DNA of 64,000 nucleotides from Bradyrhizobium sp. BTAi1 (GCF_000015165.1 NC_009485.1:5475501-5539500); one strand, 5' to 3'; shown: positions 25,464 to 36,042, counted from the stretch's first letter. The notes: generated by a model from the sequence alone, not told the origin. Translations and numbers: made by a program.

Positions 25464-26201
25464 TTAGCGCGTCACGTTGAGCCCGGCGAGCATCTCCTTC
25501 ACCGCCGCCATCGCCGCCGACAGCTTGTCCTGGTCGCGCGAGCGCACCACCAGATGCGTGTTCGGCTTCTGGTCCTCGTCGATGAACGGATAGCTGCCGA
25601 TGATGGTGTCGGGATGCGCCTTGGCGATCTCGCGCAAGGGGCCGCCGATGTCGCCCTCGCGCGCATTGGCGCGCACGGTCTCCGACAGCATGCGCACGCC
25701 CGATTTCAGCTTCGGCGCGACGATGTCCATCATCGCCTGCATGATGGAGGGCACGCCGGCCATGACGATGACATTGCCGAGCTTGAAGCCCGGCGCCAGG
25801 ATGGTCGCGCTCTGGATCAGCTCGGCGCCGTCGGGAATGCGCGCCATGCGCAGCCGTGCCTCGTTGAGGTCCTGCTCGCTCCAGCGCTCGCGGAATCGCG
25901 CCACGACCTCGGGATGATGGTCGATGCCGACGCCGAACGCCTTGGCGATCGCGTCCGCGGTGATGTCGTCATGGGTCGGGCCGATGCCGCCAGTGGTGAA
26001 CACATAGGTGTAGCGGTGCCGCAGTGCGTCGAGGGCTGCGATGATCTCCGGCTCCTCGTCGGCGACGACCCGCACCTCCTTCAGGTCGATGCCGAGATTG
26101 GTCAGGTATTCGGCGATGAAGCCGATATTCTTGTCCTTGGTCCGGCCGGACAGGATTTCGTCGCCGATGACCAGCAACCCCGCGGTGACGATCTCGCTCA
26201 T
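25464..26201 (-). CDS. CinA-like molybdopterin-binding (MPTb) domain protein
   Basis: 245 residues covering only the N-terminal COG1058 part of CinA. Motifs are TAGLLVIGDEILSGRTKDKN, VFTTGGIGPTHDDITADAIA and NVIVMAGVPSIMQAM. The C-terminal nicotinamide-mononucleotide deamidase domain of full CinA is missing, as in many alphaproteobacteria where it is encoded separately. COG1058 proteins have been assigned ADP-ribose pyrophosphatase activity. ATG at 26201 follows GAGGAG; the upstream in-frame extension is not supported. Confidence 0.88.
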   Translation of the reverse strand: MSEIVTAGLLVIGDEILSGRTKDKNIGFIAEYLTNLGIDLKEVRVVADEEPEIIAALDALRHRYTYVFTTGGIGPTHDDITADAIAKAFGVGIDHHPEVVARFRERWSEQDLNEARLRMARIPDGAELIQSATILAPGFKLGNVIVMAGVPSIMQAMMDIVAPKLKSGVRMLSETVRANAREGDIGGPLREIAKAHPDTIIGSYPFIDEDQKPNTHLVVRSRDQDKLSAAMAAVKEMLAGLNVTR

Positions 26202-26358
26202 GGTTTCTCCTCGCATCTGACGTCTCTTTTGGCCCGCGCCGAAGCCAATGTCATCCGTAACGTCGCGGCTTATGCCGCGGATTTGAGCATCATGCAGCCG
26301 GTTTTTAAGGCAGGCTTCCCGGCACCCCACGAAATGCCGCAGGAGAATGCATATCGCG

Positions 26359-26375
26359 CTGGCCCAGCCCTTGCT
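26359..26375 (+). promoter_or_regulatory. Sigma-54-like -24/-12 element upstream of the Anbu cluster
   Basis: CTGGCCCAGCCCTTGCT has GG (26361-26362), exactly ten bases, and GC (26373-26374). It matches the YTGGC and TTGCW halves of the RpoN consensus; the A and G of the ACG section are replaced. Start of transcription would be near 26386, about 43 nt before the ATP-grasp ATG. No activator site was identified. Confidence 0.45.
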
Positions 26376-26428
26376 ACCATCATGCAGAGTCATGCAGTGT
26401 ATGACGAAGCTGGGACACACGGGCATCT

Positions 26429-27847
<1,419 letters not shown>

Positions 27848-27922
27848 GTGTCGGTTTGCGCGCGTGGAGCCGCCAGCTCGCTCTCACCTCTTCCGGCCCG
27901 CGGCGGAGAACACGCACCAGGG

Positions 27923-27968
27923 CCTCATGGTTCGAGACGCGCCGCAAGCGGCGCTGCTCACCATGAGG
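27923..27968. repeat. Family D palindrome
   Basis: Outer arms CCTCATGG and CCATGAGG enclose the inner stem GCGCCG/CGGCGC. Confidence 0.75.
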
Positions 27969-27993
27969 GCCTCGGATCCCGCTTCACCTGCAG

Positions 27994-28037
27994 CCCTCGT
28001 CCTGAGGAGCACGCCGCAGGCGTGCGTCGCGAAGGAC
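27994..28037. repeat. Family D palindrome
   Basis: CCCTCGTCCTGAGGAGC followed by the perfect hairpin GCACGCC-GCA-GGCGTGC and GTCGCGAAGGAC. Confidence 0.75.
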
Positions 28038-28143
28038 GGCCGCAGGCGCGTTCGTCGCAAACGCTCGACCACACGATTCCCCGGATCTGTGCCTGCCTTC
28101 CCCGTCGCCGGGGCAGCTTCACTCCGCACCTTGTAGATTGCCC

Positions 28144-29088
28144 ATGCTCTCGCGCACCGCCGAAAACCTGTACTGGCTGGCCCGCTATGTCGAGCGCGCC
28201 GAGTATCTCGCCCGCACCATCGACGCCACCCTGCGCGTCACCGCCCTTCCCGCGGCCTATATCGGCAAGACCAATGAGTGGGAATCGGCGCTGATGACCG
28301 CCGGCGTCAATGTCAGCTTCTACGAGGTCTATGCCGAGGCCAACGAGCAGAACGTCATCGAATATCTGTCCTTCAACCAGTCCAACCCGTCCTCGATCAA
28401 GAACTGCATCGAGGCTGCGCGCCTCAATGCCCGCTCGGTGCGCACGGCGCTCACCTCCGAGATGTGGGACACCCTGAACGGCTCCTGGATCGAGCTTCAG
28501 GAGGTATGGAGCAAGGGCACCAAGACGCGCGAGGAGCTGGCGCGCTTCCTGCGCTTCGTGCAGGAGACCTCGCTGCGCTTCGACGGCTCGGCCTACCGCA
28601 CCATGCTGCGCAACGACGCCTATTGGTTCTCGCGGCTCGGGCTGCATCTGGAGCGCGCCGACAACACCGCGCGCATTCTCGACGTGAAATATCACGTGCT
28701 GCTGCCCGAGGAGGAACATGTCGGCGGCCCGCTGGACTATTACCAATGGACCTCGATCCTGCGCTCGGTCTCGGCGCTCACCGCCTATCATTGGGTGTAT
28801 CGCGAGACGCTGAAACCCTGGCTGATCGCGGACCTCCTGATCCTCAACGACACGCTGCCGCGCTCACTCGCCAGCTGCTACGGCAACCTCGTGCGCAACC
28901 TCGACCAGATCGGCGTCGCTTATGGCCGCCAGGGGGCGGCGCAGCGCCATGCCCGCGGCGTCCGCAACCGGCTGGAGCATTCCAACATGGACGACATCTT
29001 CCAGCGCGGCGTCCACGAGTTCATCCAGGAGTTCATCGGCGACAATTCGCGGCTGGGGGAGATCATCACCAAGCAATATCTGATCTGA
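28144..29088 (+). CDS. Alpha-E domain protein
   Basis: About 314 residues of the all-helical alpha-E family (COG2307). The N-terminus MLSRTAENLYWLARYVERAE is the family signature, with NQSNPSSIKNCIEAARLNAR, YWFSRLGLHLERADNTARIL and the C-terminal HEFIQEFI. No catalytic role is established; the protein always accompanies COG2308 ATP-grasp and transglutaminase genes and may be a scaffold or carrier for the substrate they modify. ATG at 28144 fits the family start, though an in-frame TTG stands two codons earlier and the ribosome binding site is weak. Confidence 0.9.
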   Translation: MLSRTAENLYWLARYVERAEYLARTIDATLRVTALPAAYIGKTNEWESALMTAGVNVSFYEVYAEANEQNVIEYLSFNQSNPSSIKNCIEAARLNARSVRTALTSEMWDTLNGSWIELQEVWSKGTKTREELARFLRFVQETSLRFDGSAYRTMLRNDAYWFSRLGLHLERADNTARILDVKYHVLLPEEEHVGGPLDYYQWTSILRSVSALTAYHWVYRETLKPWLIADLLILNDTLPRSLASCYGNLVRNLDQIGVAYGRQGAAQRHARGVRNRLEHSNMDDIFQRGVHEFIQEFIGDNSRLGEIITKQYLI

Positions 29089-29277
29089 GCCGCTGTACGG
29101 CCGAGCCCTGGGCTCTGCCGCCAGAAAGACGAAAAGGCGTGCTGCCGAGCTGTGTCCGCAACACCACGGCCCCGGGCTTGGCACCAATCCCTCCGCTTGA
29201 GGACCCTTCTCCCCCTTTCAGGGAGAGTTGAAACGAGCTACCGCGGACAGCACACTGACGAAAACCGGTCGACCGCC

Positions 29278-30126
29278 ATGCGCCTGCGTATCTCCCATTC
29301 CACCACTTACCGCTACGAGCCGGCGGCGACTGGCGCCATCCAGATCATCCGCATGACGCCCGGCAGCCATGACGGCCAATATGTGGCGGAGTGGCAGATC
29401 GATGTGTCGACCGATTCCCGGCTCGATATGCACGAGGACGCGTTCGGCAACGTGACCCATGTGATCACCCATGGCGCGCTGCAGGACCTCACGATCACCG
29501 CCGAAGGCCTGGTCGAGACGCACGACACCGGCGGTGTGCTGAAAGGCGCGGATGAGCGGTTTCCGCCCGGCTTCTTCCTGCGAACCACCCCGCTGACGGC
29601 GGCCAATGCCGCCATGGCTGCCGTGGTGCGCGACCTGCGCGCGGAATCCGAGAGCGACGCGCTCGGCTTCCTGCACACCCTGATGACGCAGGTCTATGAG
29701 CACATGACCTTCGACGAAGACCCGACCCACAGCGGCACTTCGGCAGCCGAGGCTTTTGCCTTGAAGCGGGGCGTCTGCCAGGATTACGCCCACATCTTCA
29801 TTGCCAGCGCACGCGCCGCGGGCATCCCGGCCCGCTTCGTGTCAGGCCACTTCCTGCGCTCCGATGGTGCAGTGCATCAGGAAGCTGGCCACGCCTGGGC
29901 CGAAGCCTATGTGCCGAATCTCGGCTGGGTGGGTTTCGACGCCGCGAACTGCATCTGCACCACCGACGCCCACGTTCGGGTGGCGATCGGGCTGGATTAT
30001 CTCGGCGCGACGCCGGTGCGCGGCACCCGTTACGGCGGCGGGACCGAGACGCTGACCGTGAAGGTGAAGGTCGAGCAGGTCGGCCGCGGCGGGCAGTCGC
30101 AATCGCAGTCGCAGCGGCAGTCCTGA
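29278..30126 (+). CDS. Transglutaminase-like cysteine protease family protein
   Basis: 282 residues. The N-terminal bacterial transglutaminase domain begins MRLRISHSTTYRYEPAATGA. The papain-like catalytic core has the Cys in LKRGVCQDYAHIF, the His in GHAWAEAYVPNLGWVGFD and the Asp/Asn in DAANCICTTDAHVRVAIG. A Gln/Ser-rich tail (SQSQSQRQS) ends the protein. Members of this family act as peptidases or in transfer reactions. ATG at 29278 is chosen from the family start; the frame is open further upstream. It lies between the alpha-E and Anbu genes, as known for Anbu loci. Confidence 0.9.
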   Translation: MRLRISHSTTYRYEPAATGAIQIIRMTPGSHDGQYVAEWQIDVSTDSRLDMHEDAFGNVTHVITHGALQDLTITAEGLVETHDTGGVLKGADERFPPGFFLRTTPLTAANAAMAAVVRDLRAESESDALGFLHTLMTQVYEHMTFDEDPTHSGTSAAEAFALKRGVCQDYAHIFIASARAAGIPARFVSGHFLRSDGAVHQEAGHAWAEAYVPNLGWVGFDAANCICTTDAHVRVAIGLDYLGATPVRGTRYGGGTETLTVKVKVEQVGRGGQSQSQSQRQS

Positions 30127-30144
30127 AATCCGGGACGGCTCTCG

Positions 30145-30256
30145 GAGCCCGCATGAGCGAAGCGACATGCGGGTTCGCCAAGACAGCACGTCAGACCCCG
30201 GATATCGCTCCCGCCCGCGCCCTGCCGGGCGCCGGCTGCCGCTCATGCGGGCTACG
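30145..30256. repeat. Family B repeat
   Basis: GAGCCCGCATGAGCGAAGCG to CTCATGCGGGCTACG with an inner GCCCTGCCGGGCGCCGGC section. It separates the transglutaminase and Anbu genes and has no T-run. Confidence 0.8.
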
Positions 30257-30323
30257 GCATTGCAGGGTTGGACGTTCGACCGAATTTCGCTACTAATTCG
30301 CGCTCTGGCTCGGGGGACTGACG

Positions 30324-31082
30324 ATGACCTATTGCTGCGGAATTCTGGTGCGTGACGGGCTCGTCATGATCGCGGACACCCGAACCAATGCCGGTCTCGA
30401 CAATGTCTCGACCTTCCGCAAGCTGCACATCTTCTCCAATCCCGGCGAGCGCATCGTGGCGGTCGCCAGCGCCGGCAATCTCGCCATCAGCCAGTCCGTG
30501 CTATCGACCCTGACCGAAGGCATGGAAGACCCCGAAACCGGCGAGGTCGAGACGCTGATGAACGCGCCGACCATGTTCCAGGCCGCGCAGCGCATCGGCA
30601 AGGCGATCCGCATGGTGCACGCGACCGAAGGTCCGGCCCTGAAGGCCGAGGACATCTCCTTCGATGTCTCCTTCCTGTTCGGCGGCCAGATCAAGGGCTC
30701 GCGGATGCGGCTGTTCATGGTCTACACCGCCGGCAACTTCATCGAATGCACCACCGACACGCCGTATTTGCAGATCGGCGAGCACAAATACGGCAAGCCG
30801 GTGCTCGACCGCGCCATGCATTACGATGTCGAACTCTACGAGGCGCTGAAGACCGGCCTGATCTCGATGGATTCGACGATGCGCTCCAATCTCGGCGTCG
30901 GCCTGCCGATCGACGTGCTGGTGGTGCGCGCCGACGCCTGCGAGGCCGACCTCAACCATCGCATCGAGGCCGGTGAGCCCTATTTCCATGACCTCCGCTC
31001 GCGCTGGTCGGCGGCCCTGCGCGCTGCGCATAACAACATTCCGCGGCCGCCCTATAAGACTCAGAGCGAAGTGAAGCACTGA
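30324..31082 (+). CDS. Proteasome-type peptidase, Anbu family
   Basis: 252 residues of the Ntn-hydrolase fold. Met1 is followed by Thr2, so removal of Met exposes a Thr nucleophile with no propeptide. In mature numbering Asp17 (VMIADTRTN) and Lys32 (TFRKLHIF) occupy the positions expected of the proteasome/HslV active site. A Gly-rich segment VASAGNLAISQS follows, and the protein is larger than HslV, as is typical of Anbu. No HslU- or Clp-type ATPase is nearby. The three genes upstream (ATP-grasp, alpha-E, transglutaminase) are its known companions, which suggests cleavage or processing of a product they make. ATG at 30324 follows GGGGGAC. Confidence 0.92.
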   Translation: MTYCCGILVRDGLVMIADTRTNAGLDNVSTFRKLHIFSNPGERIVAVASAGNLAISQSVLSTLTEGMEDPETGEVETLMNAPTMFQAAQRIGKAIRMVHATEGPALKAEDISFDVSFLFGGQIKGSRMRLFMVYTAGNFIECTTDTPYLQIGEHKYGKPVLDRAMHYDVELYEALKTGLISMDSTMRSNLGVGLPIDVLVVRADACEADLNHRIEAGEPYFHDLRSRWSAALRAAHNNIPRPPYKTQSEVKH

Positions 31083-31133
31083 CGCGGCACAACGCTCAAA
31101 ACTGCAAAACGTGAAAACTGAAGGTGAGGAAAC

Positions 31134-31889
31134 ATGGCTGAAGCGGCAAAGAAGATCGCGCTGGTGACGGGCGCAGGCACGGGTGTCGGCCGCGCCGCAT
31201 CGCTGGCGCTGATGAATTCCGGCTTCACCGTGGTGCTGGCCGGCCGCCGCAAGGAGATGCTGGAGGAGACCGCCAAGCTCGGCCCGGCTGGCATGAGCCT
31301 GCCCGTCTCCGCCGACATGATGGACCCCGCCTCGATCGCGGCGCTGTTCGACATGGTCAAGTCGACCTATGGCCGACTCGACGTTCTGTTCAACAATGCC
31401 GGCATGGGCGCGCCGCCGGTCCCGTTCGAGGATCTCACGATGGAGCAGTGGCAGTCGGTGGTCGCGACCAACCTCACCGCGCCGTTCCTGTGCACGCAGC
31501 ACGCCTTCCGCATCATGAAGGACCAGTCGCCGCGTGGCGGTCGCATCATCAACAATGGTTCGATCTCGGCGCATGCGCCGCGGCCGTTCTCCTCGCCCTA
31601 CACCTCGACCAAGCACGCCATCACCGGCCTGACGAAAGCGTCGAATCTCGACGGCCGTGCCTATGACATCGCGGTCGGCCAGATCGACATCGGCAATGCC
31701 GAGACACCGATGACCGAGCGCATGGTCGGCGGCGTGCTGCAGCCGGACGGCCGCATGATGCCGGAGCCGCGCATGGACGTGAAGGCCGTCGGCGATGCCG
31801 TCGCCTACATGGCCGGCCTGCCGCTCAGCGCCAACGTCCTGTTCATCACCGTGATGGCCACCAAGATGCCGTTCGTCGGACGGGGGTGA
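31134..31889 (+). CDS. Short-chain dehydrogenase/reductase
   Basis: 251 residues of the classical SDR family. The cofactor motif is TGAGTGVGRAASLAL (TGxxxGxG), the NNAG motif is in LFNNAGMGAPP, the catalytic Ser is in NNGSISAHAP and Tyr-Lys in YTSTKHAITG. An Arg in the first loop (LAGRRKEM) favours NADP(H). The start is ATG at 31134 after GGTGAGGAAAC. It follows the Anbu gene by 51 nt and could share its transcript, but SDRs are not regular Anbu companions. A 105-nt palindrome begins seven bases after its stop. Confidence 0.93.
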   Translation: MAEAAKKIALVTGAGTGVGRAASLALMNSGFTVVLAGRRKEMLEETAKLGPAGMSLPVSADMMDPASIAALFDMVKSTYGRLDVLFNNAGMGAPPVPFEDLTMEQWQSVVATNLTAPFLCTQHAFRIMKDQSPRGGRIINNGSISAHAPRPFSSPYTSTKHAITGLTKASNLDGRAYDIAVGQIDIGNAETPMTERMVGGVLQPDGRMMPEPRMDVKAVGDAVAYMAGLPLSANVLFITVMATKMPFVGRG

Positions 31890-31896
31890 CAGCTTT

Positions 31897-32001
31897 GTAG
31901 ATGGGGTAACGGGCCGACCGCCCGAGCGGCACGCGAACGCGCTCCCAAATAGCGCCGGAGTGAGCGTGCCGCTCGGGTGGTCGGCCCGTTACCCCATCTA
32001 C
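31897..32001. terminator. 105-nt near-perfect palindrome between convergent genes
   Basis: Arms of 38 nt (31897-31934 and 31964-32001) differ at a single position, which forms a G-T wobble in one orientation. The 29-nt loop contains a further small stem, GCGCT facing AGCGC. It fills the gap between the SDR stop (31889) and the MFS stop (32007), so bidirectional termination is the simplest role, although there is no T-run and the stem is much longer than a normal terminator. A non-autonomous mobile palindrome is the alternative. Confidence 0.7.
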
Positions 32002-32006
32002 GAGTG

Positions 32007-33233
32007 CTACTCCAGCCGCTCGACCTTGCGCAGCGTTGGAAACAGCTTCATCCACAACAGCGCGATCGCGATGGTGCCGAGGCCGCCGAGCACGGCGGCG
32101 GGCATGGCGCCGAACAGCGCGGCGGTGACGCCGCTCTCGAACTGGCCGAGCTGGTTGGAGGCGTTGATGAACAGGAAGTTCACCGCGCCGACCCGGCCGC
32201 GCATCTCGTTCGGCGTGGCGAGCTGCACCAGCGAGAAGCGGATGACGACGCTGATCGTGTCGGCGGCGCCGAGAACGGCGAGTGCGAGGACCGACACCCA
32301 CATCACATGCGACAGGGCGAACACGACCGTGGCGGCACCGAACACGATCACGGCCTGGAACATGCGCAGGCCGACACGCCGCCTGATCGTATAGCGCGCC
32401 AGCACAGCCGTCATCGCCAGCGCGCCGACCGCGGGCGCCGCGCGCAGCACGCCGAGGCCGAACGGCCCGGTGTCGAGAATGTCCCGCGCATAGATCGGCA
32501 GCAGCGCCGTGACGCCGCCGAGCAGCACCGCAAACAGGTCGAGCGAGATGGTGCCGAGGATCGCCGGGTTGGCGCGGATGAAGCGGACGCCGGCGAACAG
32601 GTCATCCTTGCTGCCATCGAGGCGCTCGGCCGGCACGTCGTCCGGCACCTGCATCAGGCCGGTCAGCGCCATGCCGGCGAGCCAGAACAGCATCATGACG
32701 CCATAGGGCAGTCCGGGCGCGACCGCATAGGCGAAGCCGCCGATGGCAGGGCCGGCGATGGTCGCGAGCTGCGCTGCACCGCTCGACAGCGCGCTCGCCC
32801 GCTGCAACGTGCCTTCCGGCGCGATCAGCGGCAGCAGCGCCGCGGTCGCCGGGCTCTCGAATGCCCCGGCGATGCCGAGCACGAAGGTGGCTGCGAACAG
32901 CTGGATTTCGCCGAGCTGGCCGGCGGAGGCCCCCCAGCACAGATAAAGCGCGGTGAGCGCCTCAGCGAGCTGGCAGAGCTGCACCACGCGCTTGCGCTGA
33001 AAACGATCGGCGGCGCTGCCGGCGACGAAAACGAGCAATGCCGTGGGCAGGAATTGGATCAGCCCGACCATGCCGAGATCGAAGGCCCGTCCCGTCAGAT
33101 CGTAGATCTGCCAGCCGATCGCCACCGCCGCGATCTGGCTCGCGAAGCGCGACAGGCTGCGGGACGACAGGAAGAACAGGAACGCGCTTTGCTTCAACAG
33201 ATCGCGCGCGCCGATCGGGACGGTGGTCGACAT
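32007..33233 (-). CDS. MFS transporter (EntS-like exporter)
   Basis: 408 residues with twelve hydrophobic segments. The first loop motif between helices 2 and 3 is GSAADRFQRKRVVQL, a variant of the MFS GxxaDRxGrR signature. The N-terminal stretch FASQIAAVAIGWQIYDLTG is typical of the EntS/MFS_3 group, which exports siderophores or drugs. The second-half repeat shows LLPIYARDILDTGPFGLGVL. No regulator or siderophore gene lies beside it, so the substrate is open. The gene is divergent from the nucleoside transporter gene at 33352. Confidence 0.9.
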   Translation of the reverse strand: MSTTVPIGARDLLKQSAFLFFLSSRSLSRFASQIAAVAIGWQIYDLTGRAFDLGMVGLIQFLPTALLVFVAGSAADRFQRKRVVQLCQLAEALTALYLCWGASAGQLGEIQLFAATFVLGIAGAFESPATAALLPLIAPEGTLQRASALSSGAAQLATIAGPAIGGFAYAVAPGLPYGVMMLFWLAGMALTGLMQVPDDVPAERLDGSKDDLFAGVRFIRANPAILGTISLDLFAVLLGGVTALLPIYARDILDTGPFGLGVLRAAPAVGALAMTAVLARYTIRRRVGLRMFQAVIVFGAATVVFALSHVMWVSVLALAVLGAADTISVVIRFSLVQLATPNEMRGRVGAVNFLFINASNQLGQFESGVTAALFGAMPAAVLGGLGTIAIALLWMKLFPTLRKVERLE

Positions 33234-33351
33234 GATGGGCCTGCGTGACGCAGGCCCAGATGCTTGTCAATCGCAAGTCCCGCATGGCGGCATGGCGTTG
33301 CGCGGAGCGGTTCCCTGCGCTCATAATTCACCAGGTGGTTTGGGGGATTTG

Positions 33352-34602
33352 ATGCTTCAGCTGCAATCGGCGTTCGGAATCGTCGCGCTGCTCGCGATCG
33401 CCTGGGCGCTCGGCGAGAACCGTCGCGCGGTGTCGCTGAAGCAGGCCGCGCTGGGACTGATGGTGACGATCCTCACCGCAGTCGTCCTGCTGAAGGTGCC
33501 CGCGGTGGCCCGCGCCTTCGGCGCCATCAACGACGCCGTCGGTGCGATCTCGCAGGCCTCGCGCGCCGGCACCTCGTTCGTATTCGGCTATGTCGGCGGC
33601 GGCGCCCTGCCCTTCGATCTGAAGGCACCCGGCGCCGACTTCGTGCTCGCCTTCCAGGCGCTGCCGATCGTGCTGGTCATGAGCGTGCTGACGACCCTGC
33701 TGTTCTATTGGCGGGTGCTGCCGCCGCTGGTGCGCGGCATGGCCTGGCTGCTGGAGCGCACGCTCGGCGTCGGCGGCGCCGTTGGCCTCTCCACGGCGGC
33801 CAACGTCTTTCTCGGCATGGTCGAGGCGCCGCTGTTCATCCGCCCTTATCTGGCGCAGATGACGCGCAGCGAATTGTTTCTGGTCATGACCGGCGGCATG
33901 GCCGGAATCGCCGGCACCGTGCTGGTGCTGTACGCGACGTTGCTGGCGCCGCTCATCCCGGACGCCGCCGCGCATTTCGTTATCGCCTCGGTGCTCGGCG
34001 CACCGGCGTCGATCCTGATCAGCCTGATCATGGTGCCGGAAACCTCGAAGCAGCTGACCGGTGGCGCGCTCGGCGATCCCGACATGCAGGCCTCCTCGAC
34101 TATGGACGCCATCGTCAAGGGCACCGGCGCCGGGCTCGAGCTGCTGATGAACATCATCGCGCTGCTGCTGGTGCTGGTGGCGATGGTGCATCTCGCCAAT
34201 GCCATCCTGTCGCTCTTGCCCGCGATCGGCGGCGCCGCCATCTCGCTGCAGCGGCTGCTCGGCCTGGTGATGGCGCCGGTGTGCTGGCTGATGGGCCTGC
34301 CATGGTCAGAGGCCGTCACCGCCGGCAGCCTGATGGGCACCAAGACGGTACTCAACGAGCTGATCGCCTATGTCGAGCTGTCCAAGCTCGACGCCGCGGC
34401 GCTCGATCCACGCGCACGGCTGATCATGCTCTATGCGATGTGCGGTTTCGCCAACTTCGCCAGCCTCGGCATCATGATCGGCGGCCTCGGCACCATGGCG
34501 CCGACGCGGCGCGACGAGATCAACGCGCTCGGCCTGAAATCGATCGTCTCAGGCACGCTGACGACATGCTTGATGGGGGCGATCGTGGGGGTGTTGACGT
34601 AG
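33352..34602 (+). CDS. NupC-type concentrative nucleoside transporter
   Basis: 416 residues of the CNT family, importing nucleosides with a proton or sodium ion. Family motifs are FVFGYVGGGALPF, LPIVLVMSVLTTLLFYW, TAANVFLGMVEAPLFIRPY, the GTKTVLNELIAYVEL stretch and CGFANFASLGIMIGGLGTMA. The ends of the protein are the gate and core helices expected of NupC. ATG at 33352 follows GGGGGATTT; an upstream in-frame extension lacks support. The last 22 codons resemble a decayed fragment at 36185-36299, so a second copy once lay downstream. Confidence 0.93.
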   Translation: MLQLQSAFGIVALLAIAWALGENRRAVSLKQAALGLMVTILTAVVLLKVPAVARAFGAINDAVGAISQASRAGTSFVFGYVGGGALPFDLKAPGADFVLAFQALPIVLVMSVLTTLLFYWRVLPPLVRGMAWLLERTLGVGGAVGLSTAANVFLGMVEAPLFIRPYLAQMTRSELFLVMTGGMAGIAGTVLVLYATLLAPLIPDAAAHFVIASVLGAPASILISLIMVPETSKQLTGGALGDPDMQASSTMDAIVKGTGAGLELLMNIIALLLVLVAMVHLANAILSLLPAIGGAAISLQRLLGLVMAPVCWLMGLPWSEAVTAGSLMGTKTVLNELIAYVELSKLDAAALDPRARLIMLYAMCGFANFASLGIMIGGLGTMAPTRRDEINALGLKSIVSGTLTTCLMGAIVGVLT

Positions 34603-34763
34603 CAACGCACCTCTTCGCCCGCGATGGCATGCGCAACCGCGTGTCCGTCAGGGACGGACGAGCGACAGCTGGCGCAATTCAGAGAGGCATCAGCGACAAA
34701 CAAGGTTGCTCCGGATCACCATGCGCTTCCACGAAAACGCATCCACATCTTATCTCGTTGTTG

Positions 34764-34812
34764 GAGCATGATCGTTTCGGAAGACCGGCTCCCAATTTTG
34801 CGGATCATGCTC
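34764..34812. repeat. Family F palindrome (GAGCATGATC...GATCATGCTC)
   Basis: Perfect 10-nt ends, with a G/C-rich centre (TTTCGGAAGACCGGCTCCC). It resembles a widespread rhizobial intergenic palindrome. It lies between the nucleoside transporter and rhomboid genes. Confidence 0.75.
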
Positions 34813-34830
34813 GAAAGCTCCACGGTCCGG

Positions 34831-36042
34831 TCAAGCGCACAGCTTGGTTTTCTTCAGGATCCGACGCATGTCGCCGAGCTGGGCACGGCACGACTCCGCT
34901 GCCAGAGCCTTCGCCTCCTTGTCCCGTCCCTGCGCGTACAGTGCCAGGGCCATCAGGGCCGACGCCCCGGAACGCACCGGCCCGCCCGCCACATCCGACG
35001 CCGAGAGCGATATCGCGGCGCGCGCTGCCGTCTCGGCGGATGCGAAGCTGCCTTTGTCCATGAAGTAGATCGCACGGAACAAATGACTTCGCGGATCCTT
35101 CGGATAGCGGGTGACGAGATCGAGAGACCGCCTGGTGATCTCGCTGCCATTCGCCGGCAGCTCCGACGCGCGGATGTAATTCTGGGCATCGGCCATATAG
35201 AACGAATAATGCGCAGCGGCGAAACCGGCGCACACGAGACAGACAGCGCATCCGGCGAGCAGGGTCATGCTGCAGCGCCGCGGCAGGCTGTCATAGGACC
35301 AGAAGACGAGCCACGGCATGACGGCAAGCGCGCCGCCGGCCAGCGCCCCACCCGCATGGGCAAAATAGTCGACATTGCCGGAGGCGCCAAAGGCCAACGG
35401 CAGCAAGGCAGGAACGCCGAAGAACAGCGACGTCTTCAGTCTCGACATCGTCTGATCGGCGTCCGCTTCGGGATCGAAGCTCGCGACGAACAGCGCGGCG
35501 ATGAGCCCGGTAATGGCGCCGGACGCGCCGACGCTGACGATGCCGGGAGCATTGCCCGAGAGCGAGCCCACCGTCCCGGCCAGCGCGCTGGCCACAAAGA
35601 TCAGCGAAAACCAGCCCCGGCCGATCAGCGACTCCAGCCTGACGCCGACGATGAACAGCGCGACGCAATTGCCGATCAGGTGCCCCTCGCTGCCATGCAG
35701 AAGCGGCGCAAGGCCGATCCGCCACCACTCTCCCCGTCCAACGATCAAGTCGTAGCTGGATGCGCCATACGCAATCAGCGAGCGGACATCGAGCGAACCG
35801 TCCGGCGCAACGTCGATCGCCAGACGGCGTTGCAGCGCGAAGATCAGGAGCAGAACGACAATCAGGCTGATGGTGACGAAAGGAATATCGGCCAGAAGCT
35901 TGTTGCCGCGAAACAGCGTTTCCTCATCGGACGCATCGCGATCGGTCACGGCGGCTGGAGCAATCGGCGCGGCGACGGGCTGAAACGCGGCTCTTGGGGG
36001 CGATGCCACGACACCGCGTCGGCCAAACGTGTTCGTCGCCAT
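34831..36042 (-). CDS. Rhomboid family intramembrane serine protease
   Basis: 403 residues. A cytoplasmic N-terminus of about 50 residues precedes the first membrane helix (FVTISLIVVLLLIFAL). The rhomboid core has HGSEGHLIGN (His121, Asn125), GASGAITG with the nucleophile Ser174 and HAGG with His229, the Ser-His catalytic pair. The last 100 residues are soluble and helical (TRRSLDLVTRYPKDP, FASAETAARAAI), resembling TPR units. ATG at 36042 follows GGGGAAG. The substrate is unknown. Confidence 0.9.
   Translation of the reverse strand: MATNTFGRRGVVASPPRAAFQPVAAPIAPAAVTDRDASDEETLFRGNKLLADIPFVTISLIVVLLLIFALQRRLAIDVAPDGSLDVRSLIAYGASSYDLIVGRGEWWRIGLAPLLHGSEGHLIGNCVALFIVGVRLESLIGRGWFSLIFVASALAGTVGSLSGNAPGIVSVGASGAITGLIAALFVASFDPEADADQTMSRLKTSLFFGVPALLPLAFGASGNVDYFAHAGGALAGGALAVMPWLVFWSYDSLPRRCSMTLLAGCAVCLVCAGFAAAHYSFYMADAQNYIRASELPANGSEITRRSLDLVTRYPKDPRSHLFRAIYFMDKGSFASAETAARAAISLSASDVAGGPVRSGASALMALALYAQGRDKEAKALAAESCRAQLGDMRRILKKTKLCA

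Larger units (their letters stand above)
27848..28143. other. Intergenic region inside the Anbu cluster
   Basis: 296 nt between the ATP-grasp and alpha-E genes. It is largely two family D palindromes (27923-27968 and 27994-28037). No T-run follows either, and no gene is visible. Confidence 0.55.
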
